From NCBI GenBank assembly GCA_920105805.1, contig CAKKTI010000105.1:3601-56209 (forward strand): a stretch of DNA of 52,609 bases. The letters are read 5' to 3'. The first letter of the stretch is position 1. Each line of letters starts with the position of its first letter. This document shows positions 1 through 10,795 of this stretch, piece after piece. The position numbers and the translations under genes were made by a program. Under the pieces are notes generated by a model. It saw only the letters and a list, made by a program, of their open reading frames with translations. It did not search any database and had not been told where the DNA came from. Source of the stretch: Condylostoma magnum (lineage: Eukaryota; Ciliophora; Heterotrichea; Heterotrichida; Condylostomatidae).

Positions 1-709
1 TAAATTATTCTTTAATATTATCATTTTCATGTAGTAAAGCCTCTTGCTGAATGATTTAATTGCTACTTGATTATAGTACCTAAGACTTAATTCGCCTAAT
101 ATCATATATTTATTGCAGTAAAAACCCTAGTATTATGATTAAATTTTATACTAGTATTCACCAATCTTTAAAAGCAATAATAATTATGACCATATGTATC
201 CCCAGCATAGCAAAATTGATAATTAAAGTTATTCTCTGATTGTTAATATTGGCAGTTTCTATCTTATCATACACAATTACTAGAATTATTATGTAACTTG
301 ATAGAAAAACTTTACTATCATCATCCTTACTTGCCAGTCATAGTAAGACATCAGGATCTGTTACGGTTATTAATAAAGTTACTATAAATATCAAAATCTT
401 TTCAATTATAAGTTTGTGTAAGACAGTTTTGAATTTTGAGCAAAGTGATAATCCATAGAATATAAAGACAGCTGTTGTTAGCACTATTTAAGCTATTATT
501 ATTTCATTAGAACTAACTTTATCTATTACATCAAAAATCGTGTAAACTGAATATCCGATCAAAACTGTGCATATTAATATATTATATTTTCGAGGCTTAG
601 ACTGCTGTTATTAGAGAATATTATCTTGGATTAAAGACCTTTAAGTTTACTAATATGTTCCTTTTGAACTGTTAGTATGAGTGGAGCTCTTTAGATTTAT
701 TTAATCCAT
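1..709 (-). CDS. Multi-pass membrane protein, N-terminal part (cut by left edge)
   Basis: Family not recognised. Reading from the ATG at 709, about 50 hydrophilic residues rich in Gln, Ser and Lys precede a long membrane domain with six or seven hydrophobic segments. The first follows the basic stretch QSKPRKYN; later ones include ILIFIVTLLITV and SSYIIILVIVYD. A DWW pair (one Trp by TGA) opens the last segment, and a polar Gln-rich, probably coiled-coil stretch follows it before the window ends. An N-terminal membrane domain leading into a cytosolic helix is common in ciliate cyclases and sensor kinases, but no catalytic domain lies inside the window, so that is only a guess. The next gene on the same strand ends 309 bases upstream of this start. 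Confidence 0.6.
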
Positions 710-1018
710 TACTATTTTTATTACATTAAAAGTATTTGAGAGGATAAAGTACTATATTTATGGATGTTAAATTCTACTAAATTCATAATTTGAGTATAAC
801 ATGTTTTACTCTAAAGTTAATAATATGATTTAAAGTATCAAAAGTCATTAGGAGTATATAATTTTATGGATTTAGTTGAATAACATTAAAAAGTTTAAAA
901 GAAAAAATTAATAAGTGATTTATCTTAATTCATAGTCTTTTAGCTATAAATTTATATTTAAACTCAACAATAAGTGAAATTAGTATGAAGTTAAGCAGTA
1001 AATAGATATAATCCTCTA
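710..1018. other. Spacer without a recognised gene
   Basis: This very AT-rich stretch lies between two minus-strand genes and should hold the 3' end of one and the promoter of the other. I see no motif or convincing reading frame in it. Confidence 0.4.
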
Positions 1019-1741
1019 TTATACTACATCCAATTTAAATATTGTAGAAAACAATAAGCATACATATTTGTTTGCATATGCTAAAATTTACTTATAAAAC
1101 GATTCAATCTAACTAAGATTTTAATCCTTATCATCTCTTGGGAGTAAATAAAAGGATGGAGGCTCATTATATCTACTTTTAGTTTAGTTATCTTATTAAT
1201 TGTATTGTTCATTTTTATCCTGTAACTTCTAATTATCATAATAATTCGTATAAGCATTTCTATCTTAATAAGCTTAAAAATTCTATTCATGAGAGTAGCT
1301 ATCTTATTATACAGTAGGATTTGATTAATTGCCTTAGTAAAATTGATTATTTACCATTGTAGGATTTTATTATAAACTCTAAGTTTAATAAGGTAGCAAT
1401 GGTTTCTTTTGAATCGTATCAGGGCAGAGTTTTTATAAGTTTTCTTCATGTAAAGCTATCATATCGTTGATCGCTTAATCATATTGCGTTAATCTATATG
1501 CAATTATTACAGACATATTCATGGTAAGACTTAATATGCCTAAATTGCTTGCAACTCTTTACCACGTCATCTTTTGCTCGAAGTAATTTTAAAGGTACAT
1601 TTTATCTATTAATATTGTACCTAAAATTGCAGAAGAGCTAAACCAAAAGCCTAAACGTTTAATTAATTAAGTTTTCCTGTCAAAAATTTCTTCCTGAGGG
1701 CTATTCAGCTTCGGAAGTGTCTAGTTTTGGCATGCTTTCAT
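1019..1741 (-). CDS. Unrecognised protein: two membrane segments plus Q/N-rich tail
   Basis: About 240 residues from an ATG at 1741. A short polar N-terminus is followed by two hydrophobic segments (around residues 35-50 and 65-85, containing SSAILGTILI and LGILSLTMNMSVIIAYR). From about residue 100 the protein is hydrophilic and very rich in Gln, Asn, Tyr and Asp, with repeated short units such as NQSNP, QDSYSHEQ and YNQQDNQ. Much of the Gln is written TAA or TAG. The end is placed at a TAA-TAG pair; an earlier TAA cannot be excluded because these codons are also Gln. The opposite strand is open too, but gives a composition typical of antisense (Ser, Leu, Phe, Tyr). I do not recognise a family; a small membrane-anchored protein with a low-complexity cytosolic tail is all the sequence supports. 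Confidence 0.5.
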
Positions 1742-2030
1742 AAAACATTGCTATAAGGATAGGTTGTAATCATGCATATCCCTTTCCATTATATTAAAAT
1801 AAATTTGTAAAGATTAAGTAACAAGGATGATTATGTATAGCATGCGATCTATAAATATATACAAGACTGAGAGCTTGAGTGTATTTAAATATAAGAAGAT
1901 TATTCAAAAGTACTTGAGTAAAAATAAATTGTAATAACTAGTCTATTCAGCAGTGCACACTCATATAATGAACTTTTGAACACTAGTAATCTATATATAC
2001 AACATTCATAAGCAAAAATCATTTTTAATT

Positions 2031-2660
2031 TCAGTTGATTATATAGTCCTCTGTAGATTTTAAAGCTTAAATACTAACTTATAAAATCATTTTTCTACAT
2101 AATTGATATTATTGGGTAAAATCATATCATTTAAACCGATACATTTTAAGATAATACATCTTTTGGCTAGTAGCAGAGATATGGTTTGCACATTTTATAA
2201 GAAAAAGTTTTCACCTATCTAGTTCTGACTTATTGAATCCTAATTTATCAAACTAATCAGCTTAGTATATTAGAAATGTTTATTTACTATACTACAATTA
2301 TGCATCATTACTGCTGTGTCTTCTAACTAGTTTCTAATCTTCCTTCAGTAATTTCCGATCGGAAGGCTGTCATGGGATTTCTTATGTATTTTCTTCATCT
2401 AGTCCTTCCAGAGTACTAATAGTAGAAAGTGTTTATCTATTTTATTCATTTGCAATTGAAGGCCTTTCTTGTTTTTAAATTTCATTAGGTGTATCCCATT
2501 CATACCGGTGATTTCCAAACTTAATTTATTCCTTAACAAAGTCAAAGTTATATTTTATTGATAATTTCTATGCTTCTTAAGATAGCTCATCTCTAACTTG
2601 TTGCATAAAACTTTCGATATCCACTATATCTTATTGAGAAAGTGGCTCAAATAATCCCAT
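2031..2660 (-). CDS. Unrecognised hydrophilic protein, 209 aa
   Basis: Starts at ATG 2660 (MGLFEPLSQQ) and ends at TGA. The first 130 residues are charged and Gln-rich, with pieces such as EIQKQERPSI and RKLLKEDQKLVRRH. The C-terminal third is more basic and aromatic (KMYYLKMYRFKWYDF), with Trp by TGA in that stretch. There is no membrane segment and no motif I recognise. The composition and the clean ATG-to-TGA frame argue that it is real. It follows the same direction as its two downstream neighbours. The plus strand opposite is also open but reads as typical antisense. Confidence 0.5.
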
Positions 2661-3079
2661 ATTTATTATATAAAAGATACAGATTAATATAGGAAAAATG
2701 TAGTGTTAAATATAGCTACTGATATTTTGAAATATACTATTTTGCCCTATAGCAATTATGATTTTAGTATAACTGAGCTTTAAAAAGGATTATCTAATAG
2801 TTTTATGCAAAAATTATGTAATCCTAATATTACCTTCAATCTATCCAATTTGCATAAACTATATATAATACTTCCATACAATAAAACAACTTCAAATACT
2901 CAATAAAAACCTTTAAATCCCTAAACTTTAATAAAATAATCCGTTAAAATTTCTAAAAATGTAATACTCTATATAAGTCTATTCTTTAAACTAAGGTAAA
3001 CGAAGACAATTAAAATACAGAAACAAACTATGTTCTATTTTCGTAGACGATTAATCCATACAAGCAGCCAAGCCAATTG
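2661..3079. other. Spacer or 5' part of the next plus-strand ORF
   Basis: No separate gene is recognised. The frame of the following plus-strand ORF stays protein-like upstream of its first in-frame ATG to about 2,950, so this stretch may hold a start or a short intron that I cannot place. Confidence 0.3.
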
Positions 3080-3481
3080 ATGATTGAAGCACAATTATAA
3101 TATGATCAGGATCCTTCCAGCAGGGATAAAATATTGAATTGCCTTTAAGAGTGTACTGAGATGGTCCTAACCACGATCTTACAACCAAATACCAAATAAA
3201 CTCATTTCCTTACTTTCTCTACTGAGAATAAGGTCACTTAGTACATGCAGCCCTATTTCCTTACAAACTACCAAGCGTAGAATGTTAAAATGCTCCTCCA
3301 CTTTGTATAAAGCTAAAATCATTGGCAAATATTTCAAGTAGATAAACCAGAGACTAAAAGATGCACACATAAAGTAGAAGCTTATCTTGTAGAAGAGTTT
3401 AAAACTTGATGTATATGCAGAAAAGTTCAGGAAGTCATTGCAAAACACCGTTACATGCCGGTATTAAAAGAAATCCATTGA
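3080..3481 (+). CDS. Unrecognised protein, about 133 aa, start uncertain
   Basis: From the first in-frame ATG (MIEAQLQYDQ) this frame runs to TGA with a charged, soluble composition: Glu, Gln, Lys, several Cys (CLQECT, TWCICRKV) and an amphipathic C-terminal helix-like part (KVQEVIAKHRYM). Family unknown. The frame looks equally protein-like for about 40 codons upstream without an ATG, so the true start or a short intron may lie there. The opposite strand also gives a plausible but less charged translation. I prefer the plus strand because it has higher charge and ends cleanly at TGA, 155 bases from the convergent ankyrin gene's end. Confidence 0.35.
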
Positions 3482-3635
3482 ATAGCTTCAATTATATCAA
3501 GATTCCCAAAAATGAGTTATGATTAATAAGTTTAATTGTTTATGAATTTAGGACAAACTTGTAATAATATGCATCCTATAGTCTATAAAATATGTAAAAT
3601 CTGGAATGAAAATATACATAAAAATGCTAATTTAT

Positions 3636-4640
3636 CTAATTAGAATAAGTGATCTTCTCGTCAAGTAAATAATGTTCTATTAAAGTTTACTTTAAAGTTA
3701 AAGGAATTTCTTTATACCTAGTGGGTGTTCTCGCAAAGCAATAAGCAATATTTACAATAGTCATTCTTTTATTACAATAATTCGCCAATTCCTACAAAAA
3801 CTGTTTTTCATTCACTAAAAATTAATCGATTTTATTCTAGTTTGCTCTTGCACCTAAATATATCATCTTTTTTATCGCATTTGTAAAGTCACTTTTTAAG
3901 CGTTTTTAGTTCTGCGCGAAATTAAAGAATTCTTCTAGTGGATTAGTATTGAGTTTGTTAGGCAAATTTAAAGGTAGATTCAAGTCAATTCAAATTCTAA
4001 TAGTCCTCGCATCTTACTTCTTAATTGCTAGATGCAGAAGTGTATCCCCATATTAATTGAGATCAATGTCTTCAATCCTAGCGAATTTTGCTATTACTCT
4101 ATAAACTTAGTCAGCCATTGGGATTTAATTGTCAAAAATCATCTAAAATGCTTTTTTTCATATATTTTAGTCTAATTTCTCATGCAAGTTTATAAGTTAT
4201 GAAGTATCAACCCGTCCACAAAAGGTTAGGATTGTATCAATAGCTTATTACTCGTCTAGTACTGGCATATTATTACAAAGAATATAGCTTAAACAACTCG
4301 GAGAATAGTACGCAGTTTGTAGTATGTTTAAATCATCGTATGTTTAATCGATTGCTTAGGGATACTTTTCCAGTATCAATTATAATTAATCTGCTCTGTC
4401 ATGATTAACTGCAGACAAGACAAAAGGAAGCTCAAATTCACTTTAATGATCTCCTATTACAAAATTATTTAAAACTCCTTATAATTATTCCTATGAACCA
4501 TTAGAAATAACTAAATTTAGCACACTTGATCCAATATCCTTATTAAACTCTAATACGTCCACTTAATTAGCTTAAATATAATCTTCCAGTTCCTTATACG
4601 AGCTTTGAGTATTAATTAACTATAATAATTAAAAGGACAT
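3636..4640 (-). CDS. Ankyrin-repeat protein
   Basis: Predicted 334 residues, from ATG at 4640 to TAG. The clearest ankyrin unit is near residues 180-205, where NQYGDTLLHLAIKK matches the core GxTxLHxAxxxG pattern. Flanking segments of about 30-35 residues look like degenerate helix-turn-helix repeats, for example near residues 60-70 (IGSSVLNLVISNGSQEQ) and near 100-125. Ankyrin repeats are protein-binding scaffolds, and no catalytic or membrane domain accompanies them, so the partner and pathway cannot be named. Gln is encoded heavily by TAA and TAG. The start lies only 42 bases from the divergent PCNA start, so the two genes probably share a promoter region. The frame after the TAG runs on without TGA, supporting TAG as the stop. 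Confidence 0.65.
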
Positions 4641-4682
4641 TTTATATAAGCTAACTAAAACTGCTAAAGATAATTAGACAAA
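4641..4682. promoter_or_regulatory. 42-bp divergent intergenic region (ankyrin / PCNA)
   Basis: This is the entire space between two divergent ATG codons. It contains TTTATATAAG next to the minus-strand start and is otherwise A-rich. Any core promoter and both 5' leaders must fit here or reach into the coding regions. Confidence 0.5.
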
Positions 4683-5444
4683 ATGCTGATCGCTTAGTTC
4701 GACGACTTCAAGTTAATAAAAACCAGCTGTAAAATAGAGTCTAGAACTCTTAATGATATTTATTTTTTTGGATCCCCTGATAAGTTAGAACTTTAATTAG
4801 TAGACACAACACAGCAACTTCTATGAAACCTTTCGTTCTAGACTGACTTCTTCATCCGCTATGAATGCACTGCCCCCTTAATTCAATTTGGAGTACATAC
4901 AAAGAGCTTTCAGTAGATGTTAAATTTACTGCATTATGGGGATCGCTTGAAGCTTAAGTATAGTAATGGAGATGATATGCTCATTTTCAAGATAATCAAC
5001 AACCGCAAAAGACAGTATACTAAATTCCACCTGAAGATTTTAGATTTTGTATAAACTTAGTATGTGCTGGATATAGACTATAACAATGTTATCTAAATTA
5101 AAACTAGTATTCTAAGCAATATTATTGAGAATTCATAAGAGTATACAGAGCATATTGAGCTACTGTGTAGTGAAAATGATGTTTAAATTACATTTTATGA
5201 CAAAGATGACATAACAGGGATAATGAATCTATAGGAATAAGACAACCTGCAGATAAAAAAGAGTGAGAAATTACCTTCAAAATACAGCGCAAATCATTTA
5301 AACAAATTGCGTAGGTTTTTAATAATGATGGAAAGTGTAGTAATTATGTTTGGGCAAGAAAAACCGATATATGTTAAAATGCTGCAGACTAGCTCGTCGA
5401 TAGATTACTATGTAGCACCTATAATTAATCATCAAGATTGTTAG
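4683..5444 (+). CDS. PCNA: Proliferating cell nuclear antigen (DNA sliding clamp), divergent
   Basis: Predicted 253 residues; PCNA is usually about 258-265. The clamp encircles DNA as a trimer and tethers replicative polymerases and repair factors in the nucleus. The first domain shows the family order: basic helix region (FKLIKTSCKI), then LQLVDTTQQLLWNLSF where PCNA has its LQSMDSSHVSLVQL-like stretch, then RYEC and a KIL/SMS-equivalent helix (SFQQMLNLL), then GDRLKLKY. The C-terminus ends ...DYYVAPII, matching the YYLAPKI end of PCNA. Overall divergence is high, with acidic loops and TAA/TAG Gln codons throughout. UAG directly after the conserved end is taken as the stop. It shares a 42-bp promoter region with the ankyrin gene and its 3' end overlaps the convergent F-box gene by about 20 bases. 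A second clamp paralogue elsewhere in the genome is possible. Confidence 0.85.
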
Positions 5445-6432
5445 TTATTAAATTAGCCCTAAATGAAATATTAAATTCATATTCTTTCCCTCGCTTTACT
5501 TGAACTTCCGCGTTATTGTATAGATTTACTATAAAATTAATATCTTTTCTTGCCTAGTTGTTAATACATAGGAAGCAGTTGTGCTATCGGCAGATCGTAT
5601 ATTTATTTATTGTACTAAAGCATAAATATTGATGATTCTCGCATTGAGCTCCACAATATCTACCCCTTTAAAATCTTTACCTGCATATTAAGCATTATAA
5701 GTAGTTTTTTATATCGCTTATCATTAATATATGCTGATTTTTATCACAAGCTGAGTCCTTTAGCAAGAAGTATCTTCCTGGGAAGTTATGATATGCTTAA
5801 AACTAGCATCAAGCTCATTTCATAGCATAGCAATTTAGCTGATATTTTTCTTAATAGTTTGTATTATTAAGCACCCCCATCCACCTACTTTAGCAGTTTG
5901 GACCCTTTTACTCTTTTGTACAGTATTAACAAGGCTTATTTAGTCAATTAAAAAGAGCCTTACAAGATCTTTCTAAGCAGAATATACTTTTAATATCCAG
6001 ATACTCTATAATGATACCCCATATATTAGTTGATAATTATGACCTTTGAGGTTATTGAAATAAAATAGGAGGTTGTCTATATTTTAAAGGGATGTTTTTA
6101 ACAAATTCTGATTTTTCTATATTCTTATTACCCTTTTAAAATTTAGGAACAATAGGGCTATGATTAATTCTATTGGTTTTGTATAATCTATTCATAGCAT
6201 CCGTGTTCATTTGCTCGTGCTTTTTGATAATTTGCCATCCTTCTTCTAAGCCTTACCTATAGACATCATTATTAGCTCTTCTTCCTTCTTAGAAAAGCCT
6301 TTAGAAATCAATCTCTAATTATAAAGCACGTTACCTCGCTTCTAACATAACATTCGTCGCTTTTTTGGTTTTATCTGCTAAAGATTTAATAGCTTGTTCT
6401 TTGGCTTCAATAAGATTTTAGAGTTCTGACAT
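5425..6432 (-). CDS. F-box protein with Cys-rich C-terminal region
   Basis: Predicted 335 residues from ATG 6432. Residues 1-100 are a charged helical region (EAKEQAIKSLADKTKKA, then KKHEQMNTDAM). Near residues 130-165 is an F-box-like segment (STNIWGIIIEYLDIKSIFCL, then RSCKALFNWLN) with the usual hydrophobic and Leu-Asp spacing. Such motifs dock onto Skp1 in SCF ubiquitin ligases. The second half is rich in paired cysteines (CQYC, CLICRQRF, YCGAQC, CRQHNCFLC), suggesting zinc binding and possibly the substrate-recognition part. Two Trp in this part (KWAWC) use TGA. The apparent TAA stop lies inside the last codons of the convergent PCNA gene. F-box identity rests on motif inspection only. 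Confidence 0.6.
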
Positions 6433-6737
6433 ATATTAAAATGAATTTTATTATTTGATTGATGCCTTTTACTGTAAAGATTTAATAGCACAATGATGCA
6501 TTTAACTCTTATTATTTTAGAAGGATTCATGTGTATTATTAGACGCAATCAAATTAGAAAACAATGTACTCAGATGAATAATAAAAGCCAGTGCTACTTT
6601 ATATTCATACAATAAAAGAGTTCTCCTAATATATTGGTTATTAATCCAAATAACTCAGTAAAGACTTCATACTTATAATCTTACAAAAACTTATCTAAGT
6701 ACATTAATAAAAATACTCTACTTAATAATATAGTAAA
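6433..6737. other. Divergent spacer without a recognised gene
   Basis: AT-rich sequence between the divergent F-box and pyruvate-carrier starts. It should carry both promoters. No coding frame or motif stands out. Confidence 0.4.
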
Positions 6738-7115
6738 ATGTCTTTTGGTATTGTCCCAAGATTACAATAATATGTTTTAAGCAAATATGCATGAAGTGAA
6801 GCTCAAAAAAGCTTCCTAAATCACCCTGCTGGACCTTTTACAATTCATTTCTGGTGTCCTTTTATGAAATGGGGAATAACAATAGCAAATATTGGAGATA
6901 TTATGGTTGTAGCTCCTTAAAATATTTCAACTGGATAATAATCTGCAGTTACCATGACTGGATTAATTTGGGCAAGATACTCTACTTAAATTATACCCAA
7001 AAACTGGAGTTTATGTGCTGTCAATTTTTGTATGGGTCTCACGGGAATAATATAATTATCAAGAAAGTTTCTCTATGGAAGTAGTCCAAAAGAAGAATAG
7101 CTAGATAGTAATTGA
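6738..7115 (+). CDS. MPC2: Mitochondrial pyruvate carrier subunit 2
   Basis: Predicted 125 residues, a normal length for MPC2. With MPC1 it forms the inner-membrane heterodimer that brings pyruvate into the mitochondrial matrix. The signature HPAGPFTIHFWCPFMKWG lies near residues 30-47. It is followed by the second conserved block (QQSAVTMTGLIWARYS, then IIPKNWSLCAVNF), which matches MPC2 rather than MPC1. Three hydrophobic helices fit the known topology, and an amphipathic N-terminus (RLQQYVLSKYAW) precedes them. The Trp of KYAW is TGA and several Gln are TAA. The stop is set at TGA, but a TAG five codons earlier would also give a normal end. Standard-code annotation would break this gene at the first TAA. 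Confidence 0.9.
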
Positions 7116-7508
7116 TTTTAGGAATATTTTATTGATTTAAGAGTAGACTTTAGGAGTTCTAGTTAATTGAAAGAATATTACTTAAAGTGATCAATTTAAT
7201 AATAAACTATTACATATTAAAATGATATACAGTATTGAAACTTGATCTTTAAGTATGATAACAAAAATTAACCAGAAAAAATTAAGATAATGATCTTTTG
7301 AATTACTTTTGTATATTTTAACGTTGTAAAATGAAAATCAAATTAAATAATTGTCTAAATATAGAAATAATCGATTGGATTAGAATACTGTAATTACTGC
7401 TTTATGAAACATTACATAAGTACTTTTATTATTCCTAATATCATATCCTTCTCTTATTCATAAACAATACACACTTATTTAGTACAACAGTAATAATTAT
7501 ATACAAAT
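7116..7508. other. Spacer without a recognised gene
   Basis: AT-rich sequence between two plus-strand genes. I looked at both strands and found no family motif or convincing frame; it presumably holds the MPC2 3' end and the promoter of the RBR gene. Confidence 0.4.
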
Positions 7509-8651
7509 ATGGGCGCTATGCATCAATCGAGGAGATAAGCAAAGTTAAGGTAAGCTTCACAGTGCGATTACTGCACTACGAATTACGATATTAAATTAGA
7601 GTGTGGTTGTAGATTTTGTCAGAAGTGCATCAGTAATCTAATTTTATTTCAAAAGCGTAATAATATCAAGAATATTACAAAATGCTAAATTCATTAAGTA
7701 GAGATAAGAAATTTAGAGTAGATATTTAGATGCTATCCCAATTTATACGAAATTTATTTTGATTTAGTAAATAACGGAATTTGCTAATACTGTAATTAAG
7801 ATAGCTCGCAGTTATAATCTCTTTATTGCCACCAAATTTGTAATACATGCATTTTACAGTATAATTCTAACATTGTAGACTAAGGTGAGTATTAATTATT
7901 AGGATGTCCTCTCTGCCAAAATGATATAGACTTACAACTAATGGAGCAGCTAATGGATGAGCAGTTGTTTGATAGGTATATTCATCTTAATTAGCTAAAG
8001 GTGTGTAACCATGATGCTATTCTTTGTTAATAATGCGATTTATTCGTTTTATGTCCTTAATGAAATGGAAACTAAATTTGTCCAAATTGTTAGAATAAAA
8101 TTTGCAGCATATGCAATAAAATTCACTAAATGAACAAATGTGGAATATAATAACCTATTTAAGCCGAATATTCTTGTTGTCCATATTGCTAAGAAAAGGA
8201 AATAAAGACTAATTAGTCAAATTTTATTTAATGTAATAGTCAGCTTTGCAATGGATAAAAGTATTATTGTTTTTTATGTAAGTAAAAGCTATAGTATCTA
8301 GATTAATTATTGCATTATAAAAGATTCGGACCCTTTGGAAATAAATGCGATGTAACTGATTCAATTAACTATTTAGATAGATAAACTTACTTTGTTGTAA
8401 ATTTTGTAGCTTTTATATCGATTCATATTAACCTTATATTGCTTTATTGGTGTTTTATTATATTAGTAATTCTTCAAAGCTTTCTAGTAGTTATATGAAG
8501 TCTAGCATAACTTGTATTTTATAATTACTAATACCAAATCATTAAAAAGGGAAATCTATTGTTTAATTTATTTTGTAATCAGATATAAGCTCAATATACC
8601 AAGGAATAAAGTAAATTGTGCATAAAATATACTGAATAAAGGAAGCTATGA
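7509..8651 (+). CDS. RBR-type (RING-IBR-RING) E3 ubiquitin ligase, membrane-anchored
   Basis: Predicted 380 residues. RBR ligases take ubiquitin from an E2 on RING1 and pass it through a Cys in the second RING-like domain. RING1 begins at about residue 18 (CDYC, then CGCRFCQKC) and closes with CPLC near residue 130. The IBR region follows (CQQCDLFVLCPQ, a TGA-coded residue, then CPNCQNKICSICNK). The Rcat-like domain carries CCPYC, then CNSQLC, YYCFLCK and a late His and Cys. After residue 290 comes a strongly hydrophobic stretch (FVAFISIHINLILLYWCFIILVILQ) that is probably one long or two short membrane segments, placing the ligase on a membrane. The IBR TGA could be Trp, as elsewhere here. 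The ATG is the first in the frame and the stop is TGA. Confidence 0.8.
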
Positions 8652-8823
8652 TTATAAATGTTGGAATACTTGAACTTAAATTTATAAAGTGTAAAGAGAT
8701 TATAATTCTATATAGATTTAATCTTTTATCAAGATAAATCAGTTACCCTGTAGATTATTTCAAACTATAAATAATTAAAAATGTTTAGTTGATTGCTAAA
8801 AAATTAATGTAGAATAAGAAATT

Positions 8824-9165
8824 TCAGTAAGTAAAGCCTGTATATCTTTAAAATTTTATTAAGTATGATCTAAAGCATGATTCTACTTATTTCTAAATTT
8901 GAAAAAGATAGTCTTTTAGGACTATTTAACTAATTTATTTTAAATTTTAATGTGGCTTAATGTATAAAGCAAGTTTATGTTAGTATTAAACTATATATTA
9001 CATTTGAAATTGAAAACGTACATATATTACTTCTAATTATAGTTAACCAAATTCCTTTCCATTAGGATTTTCTTTTGTATTATTATAAATTATCGAAATA
9101 GAGCCTTAGAATTAGTATACTTTATATAAACGACTAAATTTGCAATATGATTGCCTTTAAATCAT
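8824..9165 (-). CDS. Possible small protein, 113 aa, unrecognised
   Basis: A minus-strand frame from ATG 9165 to TGA gives a moderately charged translation (KENPNGKEFGQLQLEVIYV, later VLKDYLFQIQKQVES). The rest is aromatic and Gln-rich. There is no known motif. It would be divergent from the P450 and convergent with the RBR gene. With no absolute stops in this code a frame this short can arise by chance, so treat it as a hypothesis. The rest of 8652-9321 shows nothing I can name. Confidence 0.25.
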
Positions 9166-9321
9166 GCAAACTGATATAATAGCACTTAACACGATCTTCC
9201 TATAAATACAAAAACAAACTAATTAAACAAATTCCCCAAACCACTTTAGCAGTTGAAAATCTCCTATATGCTAATTGAGATTAATTAACTTAATAAACTT
9301 CATTTTACCTTTATAATAAAA

Positions 9322-10671
9322 ATGATTGGATTTATTGCAAGAAGACTCAGGTCTTAAATTCCCCAATTTCCCTTTGAATCATAGGAGTTAGGAAACTTAG
9401 AAATGCTATCATAGTTTTCAAGCCTCTACGAAATTTTAAATCATGGAATGGATACCTTCAACACGGACATTTTCAAGCTTCAACTAGGGCCAGTGAACAT
9501 GGTCGCATTGGGTAATCCTAAATATTTGAAGTCAGTTTCAAAACTAGTAGACAGAAATCCACTTGAAATGGAAAGCTATAAATCAGTTCTAGGGGACAAG
9601 AGTATAATTGTACTGAGCAACCCTGAATTCAGTAGGGTTAAAAACTACTTATATCCTCTGTTTTCCATGAAAATGATCAAAAATATACACTTTGATCATA
9701 TGGCAAAGGTAATCAATGAGTGGGCTATTCCATAAATAGAAGAATCACTCACATCTCCTAATCCGATTATTGGAAAAGATTTAGGATTAGGGATTTCACT
9801 AAGAGTAATAATTTCTTCATCTTTTGGAATTGATGTTTTAAATGATTCTCAAAGATGTAAGGAGTAAATTGAACAAATTGAAAATTACTGGAAGTTGTTT
9901 ACAGATGCAACTAGTTCAGGCCCTATATAAGAAGGAACAGAAAGCTATGAAATTAAACAAAGAGCCGAATAGAGTCTAAAGCAAATAGTAGAAGAAGTTT
10001 AGAGCAATCAATATAAGAATTAAGCAGCTAATAATATTACTTAGTAGCTACTATAATTAGAAGATTTTGGAGAAACAGTGGACTAGATAAGAACGTTGGC
10101 TATTGGTGGAACCCATACAACAGGATACTTACTAAACTGGTTGTTTTACTTTTTAGCAAAATACCCTGAAGTTTAAGAAAAATTACACTAAGAAATAGAT
10201 AGCCAGAAAGGGTCAATTGACTATGATTTTATTCGCCAAATGCAGTATGCTAGAAATTTAATTGATGAAGTTCTAAGATACACTCATTATCTTTAGGGTT
10301 ATATGAGATATAGTGGAAATGAAGAAATACAGTTGCCTGATGGCTATGTAATAGAAAAGGAAACATCTATATTGGTATACCTTAAAAAAATGTTCTATCA
10401 TGCTGACTATTGGGATTAACCTTAATCTTTTAATCCTGATAGGTTTTTAGATCCGAAAAGTAGAGGATTGCATTTCCAGCCTTTTGGATTTTAAGGAGGA
10501 AGAGTTTGCCCTGGAAGTAATTTCGCAAATGTTGAAGTTAGTTTGGCTTTAGCATCTATTTTTAAAAGGTACAGAGTAGATTTTGATAGCTAATAAGAAG
10601 AGATTACTATGGTCCAAACTATAAATACTATTCCATCAAAGGACATTTTAATTAGATTCAGCCGACGTTAG
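9322..10671 (+). CDS. Cytochrome P450
   Basis: Predicted 449 residues. It should be a haem-thiolate monooxygenase; the substrate cannot be told. Family marks appear in order: the I-helix AIGGTHTTG (AGxxTT type), the K-helix ExxR (DEVLRYTH), the PERF-like NPDRFLDP, and the haem loop PFGFQGGRVCPG with the axial Cys at residue 396. The loop has one extra residue compared with FGxGxRxCxG, and its Gln is a TAA codon. There is no clear N-terminal membrane anchor, so it may be soluble, peripheral or shortened. ATG 9322 is the first in frame. The stop is taken as TAG right after RFSRR, where P450s usually end; no TGA occurs in frame before the convergent deoxyhypusine synthase gene, so TAG or TAA must terminate it. 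Confidence 0.85.
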
Positions 10672-10795
10672 TTTAGTTAGACTTCAATTGGATTTATAAG
10701 AATTTTTAATTATATATTGAATATGCAATAAACCTAATTTACTCTTATTTTTAAGCTAGCTATGCACTTATATTACCAAAATATACTAATTAATC

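Noticed and set aside
1100-2950. A continuous plus-strand frame that stays open for about 600 codons
   Set aside because: With no absolute stops every frame is open. Its composition (Ser, Leu, Tyr, Phe, His) is that expected opposite real genes, while the minus strand gives charged, Gln-rich proteins with good starts.
3100-3448. Minus-strand frames opposite the uncertain plus-strand ORF
   Set aside because: They translate to weakly charged sequence with no clear start. The plus-strand frame is more hydrophilic and ends at TGA. The choice remains uncertain.
10672-10795. Extension of the P450 beyond its TAG toward a TGA
   Set aside because: There is no in-frame TGA before the middle of the convergent gene, and the protein already has the normal P450 end. 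A 10-base 'intron' reaching a TGA was considered and is too contrived.
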